64,000 bases of DNA from Acidobacteriota bacterium (GCA_016125275.1 WGMB01000003.1:558001-622000); one strand, 5' to 3'; shown: positions 17,930 through 26,867, counted from the first letter of the stretch. Translations and numbers: made by a program. The notes: generated from the letters alone by a model not told the origin.

Positions 17930-19168
17930 ATGCTCGACCAACCCACGCTCCTCATCGGCGGCGGCATGATCGCCCACGATCAGATCCTGCCTACTCTCTA
18001 CCAGATGCAGCGCGAGGGCCGGCTCGGCCCCATCACCGTCTGCGCTCAGCACGGGCGCACCGTCAAGGCCTTGGCCGAAGCGCCCGCCCTGCAACGGGCC
18101 TTCCCGGACCGCTCGTTCCGTCCGCTGCCCGACTACACGGCCGGGGAAGGCGGCGACCGGCAGCCCGATCTCTACAAGCAGGCCTTGGCGGAGCTGCCGC
18201 CCCGCTCCACCGTGGTCGTCGCCACGCCGGACCAGACGCACTACCCGATCGTGATGGACGCCTTGCGCGCCGACCAGCACGTGGTCTGCGTGAAGCCCTT
18301 GGTGCTCGACATCGCGCACTCGCTCGAGATCGAGCAGGAAGCCCAGAAGCGCGGCCTCTTTGTCGGCGTGGAGTACCACAAGCGCTTCGACCCACGTTCG
18401 CTGCTGGCCCGCTCCCGAGCTAAGCAGGGCCTGTTCGGCGAGCTGCGCCTGGGCCACGCCGTGCTGATGGAGAAGTGGTACTACCGCCACTCGAACTTCC
18501 AGAACTGGTTCTCCTGCGACCAGACCGACTCGTTCGTCTACATCGGCTGCCACTACGTGGACCTGGTCCACTACCTCACCGGGCTGCTGCCGGTGGAAGT
18601 GAGCGTCTACGGCGTGAAGGACAAGTTCCCCAACGGCGTGGAGGGCTACCTGTGGACCGACGCCCGCGTGATCTGGTCCAACGGCGCCTGCCTGAACGTG
18701 CAGAACTCGTTGAGCTTCCCGGACCAGGCCGGCGGCCCCAACACCCAGGGCATGACGCTGTACTTCTCCGGCGGCGAGAAGGGCGCCTGGCTCGACCACT
18801 CGGACCAGTACCGCGGCCTCAAATACGCCTTCCTGGAGAACCCCGGCGGCGCGGGTTCCAACGCCTACGTCGAGCCCAGCCCGGACTACTTCATGTACCA
18901 GGACCTGGGCGGCCCGGGCCTCGTACCGTGGGGCTATGGCGTGCGCTCGGTGGACGCCTTGGTTTCCGAGATCCAGCGTATCGAGCGAGAGACGAGCAGC
19001 CTGGAAGAGCGCCGGCAAGCCCTGGCGGAGGTCGACGCCCGGGGCGTGCTGGCGACCCCGGCGAACAGCCGCTACAACGAGCTGGTGTGCCAGGCGGGAA
19101 GGCTGTCGATTCTGGCGGGCGGCAAGCCGGTTCGGATCGAGTACGATCCGCCCGCAGTCCACCCCTAG
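17930..19168 (+). CDS. Gfo/Idh/MocA-family oxidoreductase
   Basis: About 412 residues, with an N-terminal Rossmann fold (TLLIGGGMIAHDQILP) and the VVCVKPLVLDIAHSLEIEQEA segment. That segment is a variant of the EKP motif, with Val-Lys-Pro carrying the catalytic lysine. The YHKRFDP, QTDSFVYIGCHYVDLVHYLTGL and C-terminal beta-sheet regions follow. These NAD(P)-dependent enzymes oxidise or reduce sugars and cyclitols. ATG 17930 is preferred because TACGAT (17911-17916) looks like a -10 element just before it; ATG 17915, five residues longer, is possible. No signal peptide is seen, so it is cytoplasmic. The substrate is unknown. Confidence 0.93.
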   Translation: MLDQPTLLIGGGMIAHDQILPTLYQMQREGRLGPITVCAQHGRTVKALAEAPALQRAFPDRSFRPLPDYTAGEGGDRQPDLYKQALAELPPRSTVVVATPDQTHYPIVMDALRADQHVVCVKPLVLDIAHSLEIEQEAQKRGLFVGVEYHKRFDPRSLLARSRAKQGLFGELRLGHAVLMEKWYYRHSNFQNWFSCDQTDSFVYIGCHYVDLVHYLTGLLPVEVSVYGVKDKFPNGVEGYLWTDARVIWSNGACLNVQNSLSFPDQAGGPNTQGMTLYFSGGEKGAWLDHSDQYRGLKYAFLENPGGAGSNAYVEPSPDYFMYQDLGGPGLVPWGYGVRSVDALVSEIQRIERETSSLEERRQALAEVDARGVLATPANSRYNELVCQAGRLSILAGGKPVRIEYDPPAVHP

Positions 19169-19218
19169 TTGACGAATTCAACGAAATCTGTCAATCTGCC
19201 CTCGCGCCGGGAGATGGC

Positions 19219-19668
19219 ATGGACACTCAGACTCTCGCCATGTGTGCTTCAATGGTACACGTCAATATTGGGGGTCTTGATGACTTACCGAGGAGCGTGG
19301 CCAGTGCCATCGTTCACATCTATTACGAAGCGGCGTCGTTAGCTAAATTTCCGCTCATGCCCGGTGACACCGGTGGACTAATTAAAGAGATTGACACGTT
19401 CGCGGAAGTTATTACAGCAACAAGATCAATCCCAGGTTTCGTTGATGACTTGCGCAAGATGCGTGACGAAACCCAAGGCGGTCCCCTATTCGAATACGCG
19501 GTGCAGCTATTCTTGGACATTTACAAGTATCGGATTCCCAGGGCTCACGAAAAGTCTGGCCTGCGGCGCGCCATAGAGAGGAGATTCTCTCATCGTTCGC
19601 TTCCGGAGATTCCTGGGTTATTGGAAGTGATACAGGAGTCTCTGAGAACGGCATCCTCAAGCGAATAG
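19219..19668 (+). CDS. Orphan protein of unknown function, atypical composition
   Basis: This 149-residue protein begins MDTQTLAMCASMVHVNIGG. It is mostly predicted helical, with no signal peptide, membrane segment or recognised motif. GGGAGA lies six bases before the ATG at 19219, a good ribosome site. Codon use is clearly AT-richer than all neighbours (many ATT, TTA, GCA, ACA and AGA codons), and the gene is followed by hairpin repeats. These signs suggest a recently acquired or mobile-island gene. Because the composition is unusual it could also be a decayed fragment; the intact frame and ribosome site argue for a real gene. Confidence 0.55.
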   Translation: MDTQTLAMCASMVHVNIGGLDDLPRSVASAIVHIYYEAASLAKFPLMPGDTGGLIKEIDTFAEVITATRSIPGFVDDLRKMRDETQGGPLFEYAVQLFLDIYKYRIPRAHEKSGLRRAIERRFSHRSLPEIPGLLEVIQESLRTASSSE

Positions 19669-19712
19669 CTAGGCGGAAGCGAGAACCCTGGATGGCTGGC
19701 TCGTGGCTGATA

Positions 19713-19732
19713 GTCGGACAGGGTTGTCCGAC
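19713..19732. repeat. Palindromic hairpin element (first of a pair)
   Basis: GTCGGACA (19713-19720) pairs perfectly with TGTCCGAC (19725-19732) across a 4-base loop. It sits in the AT-richer stretch after the orphan gene and resembles extragenic palindromic repeats. A copy number cannot be judged from one window. Confidence 0.6.
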
Positions 19733-19754
19733 CTACTGAGGCTACATTCCTGGT

Positions 19755-19780
19755 GAAGACGGACATTCCTGACCGTCTTC
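19755..19780. repeat. Palindromic hairpin element (second of a pair)
   Basis: GAAGACGG (19755-19762) pairs perfectly with CCGTCTTC (19773-19780) across a 10-base loop. The word ACATTCCTG occurs both before it (19744-19752) and in its loop (19763-19771). It precedes the end of the GMC oxidoreductase gene by 11 bases and could also act as its terminator. Confidence 0.6.
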
Positions 19781-19791
19781 TTCGCCGAGCC

Positions 19792-21465
19792 TTACAGATC
19801 CCCGCGCTTGGCGGAATCCAAGATATATTCCGACGTCTCCAGCGCCAGCGCCATCATCGTCAGCGTGGGGTTCTGGCAAGGCGATGACGGGAACGTCGCC
19901 CCATCCGTCACGAAGATGTTCTTGACGTCGTGGGCCTGTCGGTAGCGGTTCACGACGGACTTCTTGGGGTCCGAGCCCATCCGCGCCGTGCCCAGCTCGT
20001 GCGTGGCGCCGCCCGGCCAGCGCGGGTCCTTCTGCTTGGTGACTTCGCTCGCGCCGGCGGCGTGCAGCATCTCCTCGGCCTGGTCGAGCATGTGGCGGTA
20101 CAGCTTCATCTCGTTGTCGCCCCAGGAGGCGTGGATGCGCAGCGCCGGAATGCCCCAGGCGTCTTTCACCTCGGGGTCCAGCGCCACAAAGTTGTCGTAC
20201 TGCGGCAGGCACTCCGCGTAGGCCGACAGCCCGAACCGCCAGCAATCCTCGCGCTCCCGCACGGCGTTCTTGAAGCCCTTGCCGAAGCCCTTGACGCCCG
20301 CAATCGAGCCCGTCGAGCCGTAGCTCGAGCTGTGTGAGCCCTGCAAGCCGTAGCCGCGCAGCATGCCGTCAGTCATCGGCCGATCCAGGTTCAGAAAGCG
20401 CGGCACGTAGATGCCGCCCGGACGCCGCGGCGGTCCCACCCACTTGCGCTCTTCCTTCACCGGAATCACGCCCGAGGCCGAGCCCGCAATGTGATCCATC
20501 AGGTAGTGGCCCAGCGCGCCCGACGAGTTGCAGAACCCCTCGCCGGAGTTCAGCAGCAGCCGCGTGGATTCGAGCGTCGAGCAGCAGACGATCACCACCT
20601 TGCCGCGCGCTTCCCGCGCCGCTCGCGTCGCGTGGTCGATGTAGGCCACGCCGTTGGCCTTGCCGGTGTTCTTGTCGGTAGTGATGTGCGAGCACACCGC
20701 GCCGGTCTGGATGGTGCAGTTGCCGGACTTCTCGGCGTCCACCAGCGTCGTCCAAAGACTCGAAAAATACGAGTGCGTGATGCAGCCCTGCTCGCACGGC
20801 CCGCAGTAGTGGCAAGCCGCGCGGCCGTTGTGCGCCTGCGTCACGATCGCCGGACGCGCCATGGTTACCGGCAAGCCCAGCTTGGACTCCACCGCCTTCT
20901 CGAAGTGCATCTCGCCGCAGTTCATCGCCATCGGCGGCAAAAAACTGCCGTCGGGAATCTGCGCCAAGCCTTCCTTCTTGCCGCTCACGCCCACGTAGCG
21001 CTCCACGCGGTCGTAGTACGGCGCCAGATCCTCGTAGGAGAGCGGCCAGTCTTCGCCGTAGCCGTCCACGCTGGCCGGCTTGAAGTCCCTCGGCCCCAGC
21101 CGCCAGCTCAGCCGGCCCCAAGTCAGCGTGCGGCCGCCGAGCTGCCGCCCGCGCGTCCACTGGAAGGGCATGCCCTCGGGCGTGGTGTAAGGGTTGAGGA
21201 TGTCGTCGACGAACCAGTGGTAGTTGGACTCGCGGCAGGCGTACTTCATCGCCTGGATCGGCCGGTTGCGGGCGATCTCCGGCGAGTCGCCGCGATACTT
21301 CAGCTCATAGGGCTGAACGTGCTCGGTAAAGTCCTTGTCGGTCACGCGGGGCCCGGCTTCGAGCAGCAGCGTCTGCATGCCGGCCTCGCTGAGGGTTTTG
21401 GCGACCCAGCCACCCGTCGCTCCCGACCCCACGATGATCGCGTCGTACACTGAATTGTCGGGCAT
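19792..21465 (-). CDS. GMC-family FAD-dependent oxidoreductase
   Basis: The 557-residue protein starts with a dinucleotide-binding fold (GSGATGGWVA, Gly13-Ala22) and E-binding LLLEAGPRV. It also has the cysteine-rich segment CHYCGPCEQGC, found in the acidobacterial/planctomycete GMC branch and in gluconate 2-dehydrogenase alpha-like proteins, and a C-terminal GMC domain with GGATHELGTARMG and VTDGATFPSSPCQNPTLTMMALALE. ATG 21465 is chosen because the FAD fold begins there; the frame runs further upstream without sense. The family oxidises sugar or alcohol hydroxyls. The usual small partner (gluconate dehydrogenase subunit 3) is not adjacent. No Tat signal is seen. Confidence 0.92.
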   Translation of the reverse strand: MPDNSVYDAIIVGSGATGGWVAKTLSEAGMQTLLLEAGPRVTDKDFTEHVQPYELKYRGDSPEIARNRPIQAMKYACRESNYHWFVDDILNPYTTPEGMPFQWTRGRQLGGRTLTWGRLSWRLGPRDFKPASVDGYGEDWPLSYEDLAPYYDRVERYVGVSGKKEGLAQIPDGSFLPPMAMNCGEMHFEKAVESKLGLPVTMARPAIVTQAHNGRAACHYCGPCEQGCITHSYFSSLWTTLVDAEKSGNCTIQTGAVCSHITTDKNTGKANGVAYIDHATRAAREARGKVVIVCCSTLESTRLLLNSGEGFCNSSGALGHYLMDHIAGSASGVIPVKEERKWVGPPRRPGGIYVPRFLNLDRPMTDGMLRGYGLQGSHSSSYGSTGSIAGVKGFGKGFKNAVREREDCWRFGLSAYAECLPQYDNFVALDPEVKDAWGIPALRIHASWGDNEMKLYRHMLDQAEEMLHAAGASEVTKQKDPRWPGGATHELGTARMGSDPKKSVVNRYRQAHDVKNIFVTDGATFPSSPCQNPTLTMMALALETSEYILDSAKRGDL

Positions 21466-21573
21466 ACTCGTAAACTCTGCGTAGCGTAGCATGCAGGCGT
21501 TGCGCGGACGGGTTGGAATCCCACGTTCGATGCGACCCCACGGACGAACCGGACGCAGCGCGGGAACGGCGCC

Positions 21574-22521
21574 ATGCTGAGGCCGGCCCCCACCTTGCGG
21601 CCCAACGCGTTGCCCGATGCGATCGCGTACGTCGCCGCCGACGTCGGGCTCGCCAATCGCCTGCGGGCGCTGGCCGGCTACGCCGCGATGAGCCGCTGCC
21701 TGCTGGATCGTCCGGTGCGGCTGCACTGGGTTCGGGACCGCGACTGCCCGGCTCAGTTCCAAGAGCTGTTTGCCGCCGCCGACGTCGAGTTGCTCTCCCC
21801 GGCGAAAGCGGCCGCCCTACCGCCGGCATCGATTTTCACGCGGGCCGACTGGTTCCAGCAGATCTGGTGCGATGAGCTCCAGGGTCTCGTCCCTCGGCCC
21901 CAATTCCTGGCCGCCGTCGCCCAGTTCTTGCAGAGCCTTCGGGTCCGCGACGAGGTCGCCCGCTCGGTGGAGGTCTTCAGCGACCGCCACGATCTCGAGA
22001 CCGTCATCGGATTGCACATCCGTCACACCGACAATCTGCTGGACTACGACTATTTCGCCCGAACCATCCCCGGCTTCCGGATGGAACACATTTCGCAAGT
22101 CGAAGGCTTCGAAGACCTGATCGAACGGTCGTCGGATCCCCGCTTCTTTCTGGCGACGGACAACGCGGATGTCGAGCGCAGGCTCGTGAAACGGTTCGGC
22201 GAGCGGATCGTGCGGTTTGGCAAGCGCTTCCGAGCGGCCGCCGGATTGATGCGCCGGTTCGCTCCCGCTGCGGTCTATAGGCCTTCGACGATGCAGGACG
22301 CACTGGCGGAGCTGTTGCTCCTGGGGCGCTGCGAGCAGGTCGTGGGAACGTACTTCAGCAGCTTCGGCGAGCTCGGCGCCATTTGGGGATTGCGGGATTT
22401 CTCGATCATGTTGGGCCGCTCGGTGGAGCTTTCGGGGTCCGCGGGGGAGATCCTGACCCAGTTGCGCCTGCTGGCGGTCGAAGATGATGCAGTGAGACAG
22501 CGGAGCTCAGCCTCATCGTGA
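21574..22521 (+). CDS. Fucosyltransferase-fold glycosyltransferase-like protein
   Basis: This 315-residue soluble protein carries the signature of the alpha-1,6 and O-fucosyltransferase group (GT23/GT65/NodZ-like): IGLHIRHTDN (HxRxxD-type, His148/Arg150/Asp153, which binds GDP-sugar), FFLATDNADVERRL and STMQDALAELLLLGRCEQVVGTYFSSFGELG. The two upstream GT-B-like strands are less clear. It starts at ATG 21574 and its last codons overlap the cydA start (GTGA at 22518-22521), so it is cotranscribed with cydAB, an odd neighbour for a respiratory operon. No signal peptide is seen. A role in glycan decoration is inferred from the motif only. Confidence 0.72.
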   Translation: MLRPAPTLRPNALPDAIAYVAADVGLANRLRALAGYAAMSRCLLDRPVRLHWVRDRDCPAQFQELFAAADVELLSPAKAAALPPASIFTRADWFQQIWCDELQGLVPRPQFLAAVAQFLQSLRVRDEVARSVEVFSDRHDLETVIGLHIRHTDNLLDYDYFARTIPGFRMEHISQVEGFEDLIERSSDPRFFLATDNADVERRLVKRFGERIVRFGKRFRAAAGLMRRFAPAAVYRPSTMQDALAELLLLGRCEQVVGTYFSSFGELGAIWGLRDFSIMLGRSVELSGSAGEILTQLRLLAVEDDAVRQRSSASS

Positions 22522-23834
22522 CGAACCTTCTCGCCGCCCGCCTCCAGATGGCTCTCACCCTGGGCTGGCACATCGTCACGGCCTGCCTCGGCGTCGGCAT
22601 GCCCGTGCTGCTGCTCTACGCCGAGTGGCGCGCGAACCGCGACGGCGGGGAGGCTTGGCGCGTGCTGGCCCGCCGCTGGGCCAAGGCCTTCGCGGTGGTT
22701 TTCGCCGTCGGAGCCGTCTCGGGCACCGTGCTTTCGTTCGAGATGGGCGTGCTCTGGCCCGAGCTGATGGGGGTATTCGGAGCGGTCATCGGCCTGCCGT
22801 TCACCCTGGAAGCCTTCGCGTTCTTCCTGGAAGCCATCTTCATCGGCATCTACCTCTACGGCTGGGATCGCTTGTCGCCCCGCGTGCACTGGTGGTCGGG
22901 CGTGCCGATCGCTCTGTCCGGCTTCGCTTCAGCTTGGTTCGTGGTCACGGCCAACGCCTGGATGAACGCGCCCCGCGGCTTCACGCTAGAAGGCGGCGTG
23001 GTGACGGACGTCGACCCGCTGGCCGCCATGTTCAACCCAGCCACGGGCGCGCAGACCAGCCACATGCTCGTCGCCGCCTACATGGTCACCGGCTTCGTGG
23101 TGGCTTCCTACTACGCTTGGGCGCGGCTGCGGGGAGAAGAGACCCCGTACCACCGACGGGCGATGGGCGTCGCCTTCGCCGTGGGCGCCGTGCTTGCCCC
23201 CGTGCAGGGCTTCGTGGGCGATTGGGCGGCAACGACGGTCGCGCGCACGCAACCGGTGAAGCTGGCGGCCATGGAGGGGCAGTTCGAAACCGAGACCGCC
23301 GCGCCGCTGCGCATCGGAGGCTTGCCCAACGAGGCCGAGCGGACCACCCGCTTCGCCCTCGAGATCCCGTCGATGCTCTCTGTGCTGGCCTATCATGACC
23401 CCCAGGCGGAGGTGAAGGGCCTCAACGACTTTCCCGAGCAGGACTGGCCGCCGGTCGCCGTCGCCCACCTCGCCTTCCAGATCATGGTCGGCCTCGGCAC
23501 GGGCTTGATCGCCCTGGCCGTCTGGGGCGCCTGGGCCCTCGGGCGGCGAGGCGAGCTGCCTCGGGGACGGGCCTTCTTGTGGTCGGTCGCGGCCGCCGGA
23601 CCGGCGAGCGTCATCGCGCTCGAAGCCGGCTGGGTGGTCACCGAAGTCGGCCGGCAACCCTGGATCGCCTACGGCGTGCTGCGCACGGCGGACGCCGTCA
23701 CGCAGGCGCCGGGCTTGGTCTGGCTGCTGCTGGCCGCCGTCGTGTTGTACGCGGCTCTGACGGCCGGCCTGCTCTCGGTCTTGCGGCTGCTGGCGCGCAA
23801 GCCGCTGCCGCCGGAGGCTCTGCGTGAGCATTGA
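22518..23834 (+). CDS. cydA: Cytochrome bd-type quinol oxidase subunit I
   Basis: The 438-residue protein has about nine membrane helices. LGWHIVTACLGVGM near the N-terminus includes His18, the expected heme b595 ligand. Met and His of TSHMLVAAYMVTGF and the GRQPWIAYGVLRTADAVTQAP motif are typical of bd and cyanide-insensitive oxidases. KLAAMEGQFETE begins a short Q-loop, so it is the short-loop type. The enzyme reduces O2 with quinol in the cytoplasmic membrane with high affinity. The GTG start overlaps the upstream glycosyltransferase-like stop, and the stop overlaps the cydB start by 11 bases. Confidence 0.96.
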   Translation: MTNLLAARLQMALTLGWHIVTACLGVGMPVLLLYAEWRANRDGGEAWRVLARRWAKAFAVVFAVGAVSGTVLSFEMGVLWPELMGVFGAVIGLPFTLEAFAFFLEAIFIGIYLYGWDRLSPRVHWWSGVPIALSGFASAWFVVTANAWMNAPRGFTLEGGVVTDVDPLAAMFNPATGAQTSHMLVAAYMVTGFVVASYYAWARLRGEETPYHRRAMGVAFAVGAVLAPVQGFVGDWAATTVARTQPVKLAAMEGQFETETAAPLRIGGLPNEAERTTRFALEIPSMLSVLAYHDPQAEVKGLNDFPEQDWPPVAVAHLAFQIMVGLGTGLIALAVWGAWALGRRGELPRGRAFLWSVAAAGPASVIALEAGWVVTEVGRQPWIAYGVLRTADAVTQAPGLVWLLLAAVVLYAALTAGLLSVLRLLARKPLPPEALREH

Positions 23835-24846
23835 AGCCTTGCTCGGCGTGGTCCTGCTGGTCGCCGCCACGCTCTACGCCGCTCTGGCTGGGGCGGACTT
23901 CGGGGCCGGCGTCTGGGAATTCAACTTGGCCTTTCGGCCTTCGGAGCGCGACCGCAAGCTGTTGCAGCACGCCATCGGCCCGGTCTGGGAAGCCAACCAT
24001 GTCTGGATGATCTTCGTGCTGGTGGTCCTGCACAGCGCGTTTCCGCCGGCCTTCGCAGCCGTCAGCCGGGCGCTGTTCCTGCCGCTGTTGCTGGCTCTGC
24101 TGGGCATCGTGTTGCGCGGAACCGGCTTCGCTTTACGCTACTACGGCGAAGGGGCCCGCCGGCAACAGGCGCTATGGGGCGTGGTGTTCGCCTTGGCGTC
24201 GGTGATCGCACCCTTCTTTCTCGGCGCCGCCGTGGGCGCCATCGCCGAAGGAGGCCTGCCGGTGACCTCCGACGGACGCTTCCACGGCGACTGGCTCACC
24301 GATTGGGTCTCGCCGCTTTCGATCTACCTGGGATTCTTCAACGTGGGCCTGTGCGCCTATCTGGCCGCCGTCTACCTATGCCGCGACGCCGAGCGCGAGG
24401 GCGGCGCGGAGTTGGCCGAGATCTGGCGGCGCCGGGCTTTGGCGACCGGCGCGGGCGTCGGGCTGCTGGCCGGCGTGGGGCTGGCCGTCGCGGCCTCCAC
24501 GGCGCCCCGACTGTGGGAGGGCGTGGTCGCCCGCGGCTGGCCGTTGGTCGGGCTCTCCGCGCTCACCGGCCTGCTGACGCTGACGGCGCTGTACCGGCGC
24601 AAGTACGCGCAGGCCGTGGTCGCCGCCGCCGCCACCGTGGCCTGCGTGATCGGCGGCTGGGGACTGGCGCAGTATCCCGCGCTGCTGCCTCCCGCCATTA
24701 CGCTCGCCTCGGCCAAGGCGCCGGACCGAGCCCTCCACGCCGTCGCTTGGGGCATCGGAGGCGGCGGCGTCCTGCTGGCCCCTTCGCTGGCTTGGCTGCT
24801 CTACCTGTTCAAGGGCCATCGCCCAGAGCCGGGCCCAGCGCGGTAG
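23824..24846 (+). CDS. cydB: Cytochrome bd-type quinol oxidase subunit II
   Basis: The 340-residue hydrophobic protein begins MSIEALLGVVLLVAATLYAA and has the CydB pattern GADFGAGVWE and WEANHVWMIFVLVVLHSAFPPAF. It pairs with CydA as the second bd subunit. GTG 23824 lies inside the end of cydA, so translation is probably coupled. No cydX or cydDC assembly genes are nearby. Confidence 0.95.
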   Translation: MSIEALLGVVLLVAATLYAALAGADFGAGVWEFNLAFRPSERDRKLLQHAIGPVWEANHVWMIFVLVVLHSAFPPAFAAVSRALFLPLLLALLGIVLRGTGFALRYYGEGARRQQALWGVVFALASVIAPFFLGAAVGAIAEGGLPVTSDGRFHGDWLTDWVSPLSIYLGFFNVGLCAYLAAVYLCRDAEREGGAELAEIWRRRALATGAGVGLLAGVGLAVAASTAPRLWEGVVARGWPLVGLSALTGLLTLTALYRRKYAQAVVAAAATVACVIGGWGLAQYPALLPPAITLASAKAPDRALHAVAWGIGGGGVLLAPSLAWLLYLFKGHRPEPGPAR

Positions 24847-24854
24847 GCCGGGCC

Positions 24855-25922
24855 TCAGGCGTCCGCGCTCACCGTGGCCGCCGGCTCCGCCACGGCGACG
24901 GCAGGTCCCATCTCCCGCGCCGCATCACGCTGCGGCTTGCGCTGCAAGGCCTTCCTCACCCGCCGGGAAAACTCATGCGAAGGCTTCTCGATGAGCTCAT
25001 AGAAGAGCGCCGCCACGCCCAGCGAGACCAGCAACGCCACAATCACTTGCGGCCAAGGGTGCAACGGCGGTTCCGGCAAGCGTTTGGCCAAGTTCAGCAC
25101 GCGGATGCCGATCACCAGATGCACCAGATAGAAGGAGTAGGAGATCGTCCCGATCCACAGCAGCGTCCGCGAACGAACCTCCGGCAGATACAGAATCGCC
25201 AGCCCCGAAACAGCCGAGGCCATCGCCCCGCCGACGCCGCGCACCAAGCCGTGCGACGCAATCGCCAAGCCCAGATAGATCCAAAACGAGACCGGCCCCA
25301 GCAGTTGGGCGCGCTTCAGAAAGCACAACAGGCCCGTAGCGAACAGAGCCGTCCATGAAAAGACGGATACCCCTCCCCCGACGATCGCCGGGCAGGCGAT
25401 CCAAGCCCACAGCGCGGCGTGGCGCACCAGCGCATTCCGGTGGTGCAGGAACGGGAACGAGAGCGTGATCAGCAGGTAGAACTGGAACTCGATCGCCAGC
25501 GTCCAGAAGACCGGCGTCACCCACGGCAGCCTCACCAGGTCGCACGCCAACAGCGCATGCGCCGCCAACTGCGCCGCCGACACGTCGAACGGCTTGCCTC
25601 GAAATCCCGGCGTGTGCGAGCCCAGATACCACAACGCGATCGCCAGAACGGCCGTGACCGCGTACGCCGGGTACAGGCGCACCATCCTGGCCGCCAGGAA
25701 CGACTTGCTGTCCGCGAGGCGGAAGTTCACCCGAGCCAGGGCCAGCGGGATCACGAACCCGCTCACCACGAAAAAGACATCAACGGCCAGCGGACCGTGC
25801 TGCAGAACCGTGGCGACCGCTCCGATGCGCGAGAAGTCGTGCTCCAGGTAGTGGTAGAAGCAGATGATCAGGGCCGCCAACGCCCGCAACACGTCGAGAT
25901 TGCCGAGTCTTTCGCGGTCCAT
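24855..25922 (-). CDS. Acyltransferase 3 family membrane protein (OafA/YrhL-like)
   Basis: The 355-residue polytopic protein begins RERLGNLDVLRALAALIICFYHY, whose His is the expected catalytic residue, and continues with VDVFFVVSGFVI and FLAARMVRLYPAY. About ten membrane helices are followed by a charged C-terminal tail of about 40 residues (KALQRKPQRDAA) with an Ala-rich end. Family members transfer acetyl or other acyl groups to sugars of envelope polysaccharides. It is convergent with cydB, eight bases away. The acceptor is unknown. Confidence 0.93.
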   Translation of the reverse strand: MDRERLGNLDVLRALAALIICFYHYLEHDFSRIGAVATVLQHGPLAVDVFFVVSGFVIPLALARVNFRLADSKSFLAARMVRLYPAYAVTAVLAIALWYLGSHTPGFRGKPFDVSAAQLAAHALLACDLVRLPWVTPVFWTLAIEFQFYLLITLSFPFLHHRNALVRHAALWAWIACPAIVGGGVSVFSWTALFATGLLCFLKRAQLLGPVSFWIYLGLAIASHGLVRGVGGAMASAVSGLAILYLPEVRSRTLLWIGTISYSFYLVHLVIGIRVLNLAKRLPEPPLHPWPQVIVALLVSLGVAALFYELIEKPSHEFSRRVRKALQRKPQRDAAREMGPAVAVAEPAATVSADA

Positions 25923-25994
25923 TCCAGTAGGTCCTGTGCACAGACGACAGCTCCGCCAGAGCCGTCTGCTCCTGCGTCAGTCGCTACTTCCGCC

Positions 25995-26018
25995 CGGCCG
26001 GGGGGAACGTCCCGGCCG
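25995..26018. repeat. GC-rich hairpin in intergenic region
   Basis: CGGCCGGG (25995-26002) pairs perfectly with CCCGGCCG (26011-26018) around an 8-base loop. It lies in the 245-bp gap between the acyltransferase and msrA genes. A second, shorter hairpin follows at 26057-26071 (CCGCC/GGCGG). No gene is seen in this gap. Confidence 0.5.
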
Positions 26019-26167
26019 CAGCGCATTACTGCGGGTCGAATCAAGGTGGTAGGGCTCCGCCTCCCAGGCGGACAATCCCAGTATGCGCAAAGCGACGGCG
26101 CCCGTCTAGAGGTCCTGCGCGGGCGGCCGACCGGCCGGGTTCTCAGCGGCGAGTGAAGGCGGGAAGC

Positions 26168-26824
26168 CTACTTGCCCTTCCGCACGCAGCCCGGGTACAT
26201 CTTCTTGAGTTTCTGCACCTTCGGGTCCGAAACATGCACGATGTAGGGGTTGGAGCGGTTCCGGCCGGCGTAGTCCTGGTGGTAGCCCTCGGCCGTGTAG
26301 AACTTCTCCAGCGGCACGACCTGGGTGACGATCGGGTTCGCAAAGACGTGCGCTGCGTCGAGCTGCTTGATGTAGGCCTCGGCGACCTTCTTCTGCTCCT
26401 CGTCGGCGTAGAAGATGGCGCTGCGGTACTGCGGTCCGCGATCCGCGCCCTGGCGATTGAGCGTCGTGGGGTCGTGGGCCACGCTGAAGAAGATCTTCAG
26501 AATCTCCTCGTAGGATGTCTTCTGCGGGTCGTAGGTGATGAGGATGGCCTCGGCGTGGCCGGTGCGACCGGTGGAGACGATGTCGTACTGGGCCGTCTCC
26601 TCGGTTCCGCCGGCGTAGCCCGACACCACGTCGTCAACGCCTTCCATGATTTCGAACACCGCTTCGGTGCACCAGAAGCAGCCTCCGGCGAGCACGACGG
26701 TCTGTTGGCCCGTCCGTGGGGCCTCCGTGAGGGCGGGTTCGGGAAAGTCAGCGGCGTTCATAGCAATGGCTCCCAGCAAAAGGACTCCCAAGACGAATGG
26801 CGCGCTCGCGGATGGGCGTGGCAT
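26168..26824 (-). CDS. msrA: Peptide methionine sulfoxide reductase A, exported
   Basis: The 218-residue protein has a signal peptide (about 1-25) and the MsrA core: VVLAGGCFWCTEAVFE with catalytic Cys49, then VSGYAGGTEE, YDPQKTSYEEIL, GPQYRSAIFY and EGYHQDY. A C-terminal Cys (near 214) probably resolves the disulfide. It reduces methionine-S-sulfoxide in proteins. Export points to repair of periplasmic or envelope proteins, where a thiol donor is needed. A TATACT on the minus strand (26835-26840) lies ten bases before the ATG. Confidence 0.97.
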   Translation of the reverse strand: MPRPSASAPFVLGVLLLGAIAMNAADFPEPALTEAPRTGQQTVVLAGGCFWCTEAVFEIMEGVDDVVSGYAGGTEETAQYDIVSTGRTGHAEAILITYDPQKTSYEEILKIFFSVAHDPTTLNRQGADRGPQYRSAIFYADEEQKKVAEAYIKQLDAAHVFANPIVTQVVPLEKFYTAEGYHQDYAGRNRSNPYIVHVSDPKVQKLKKMYPGCVRKGK

Positions 26825-26834
26825 GGCGGCTCTC

Positions 26835-26840
26835 AGTATA
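26835..26840 (-). promoter_or_regulatory. -10-like element before msrA
   Basis: TATACT on the minus strand ends ten bases before the msrA ATG; a transcript start within a few bases of the ATG is predicted. Confidence 0.45.
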
Positions 26841-26867
26841 CGGATTGGCCCCGATCTGCGGTTTGCC

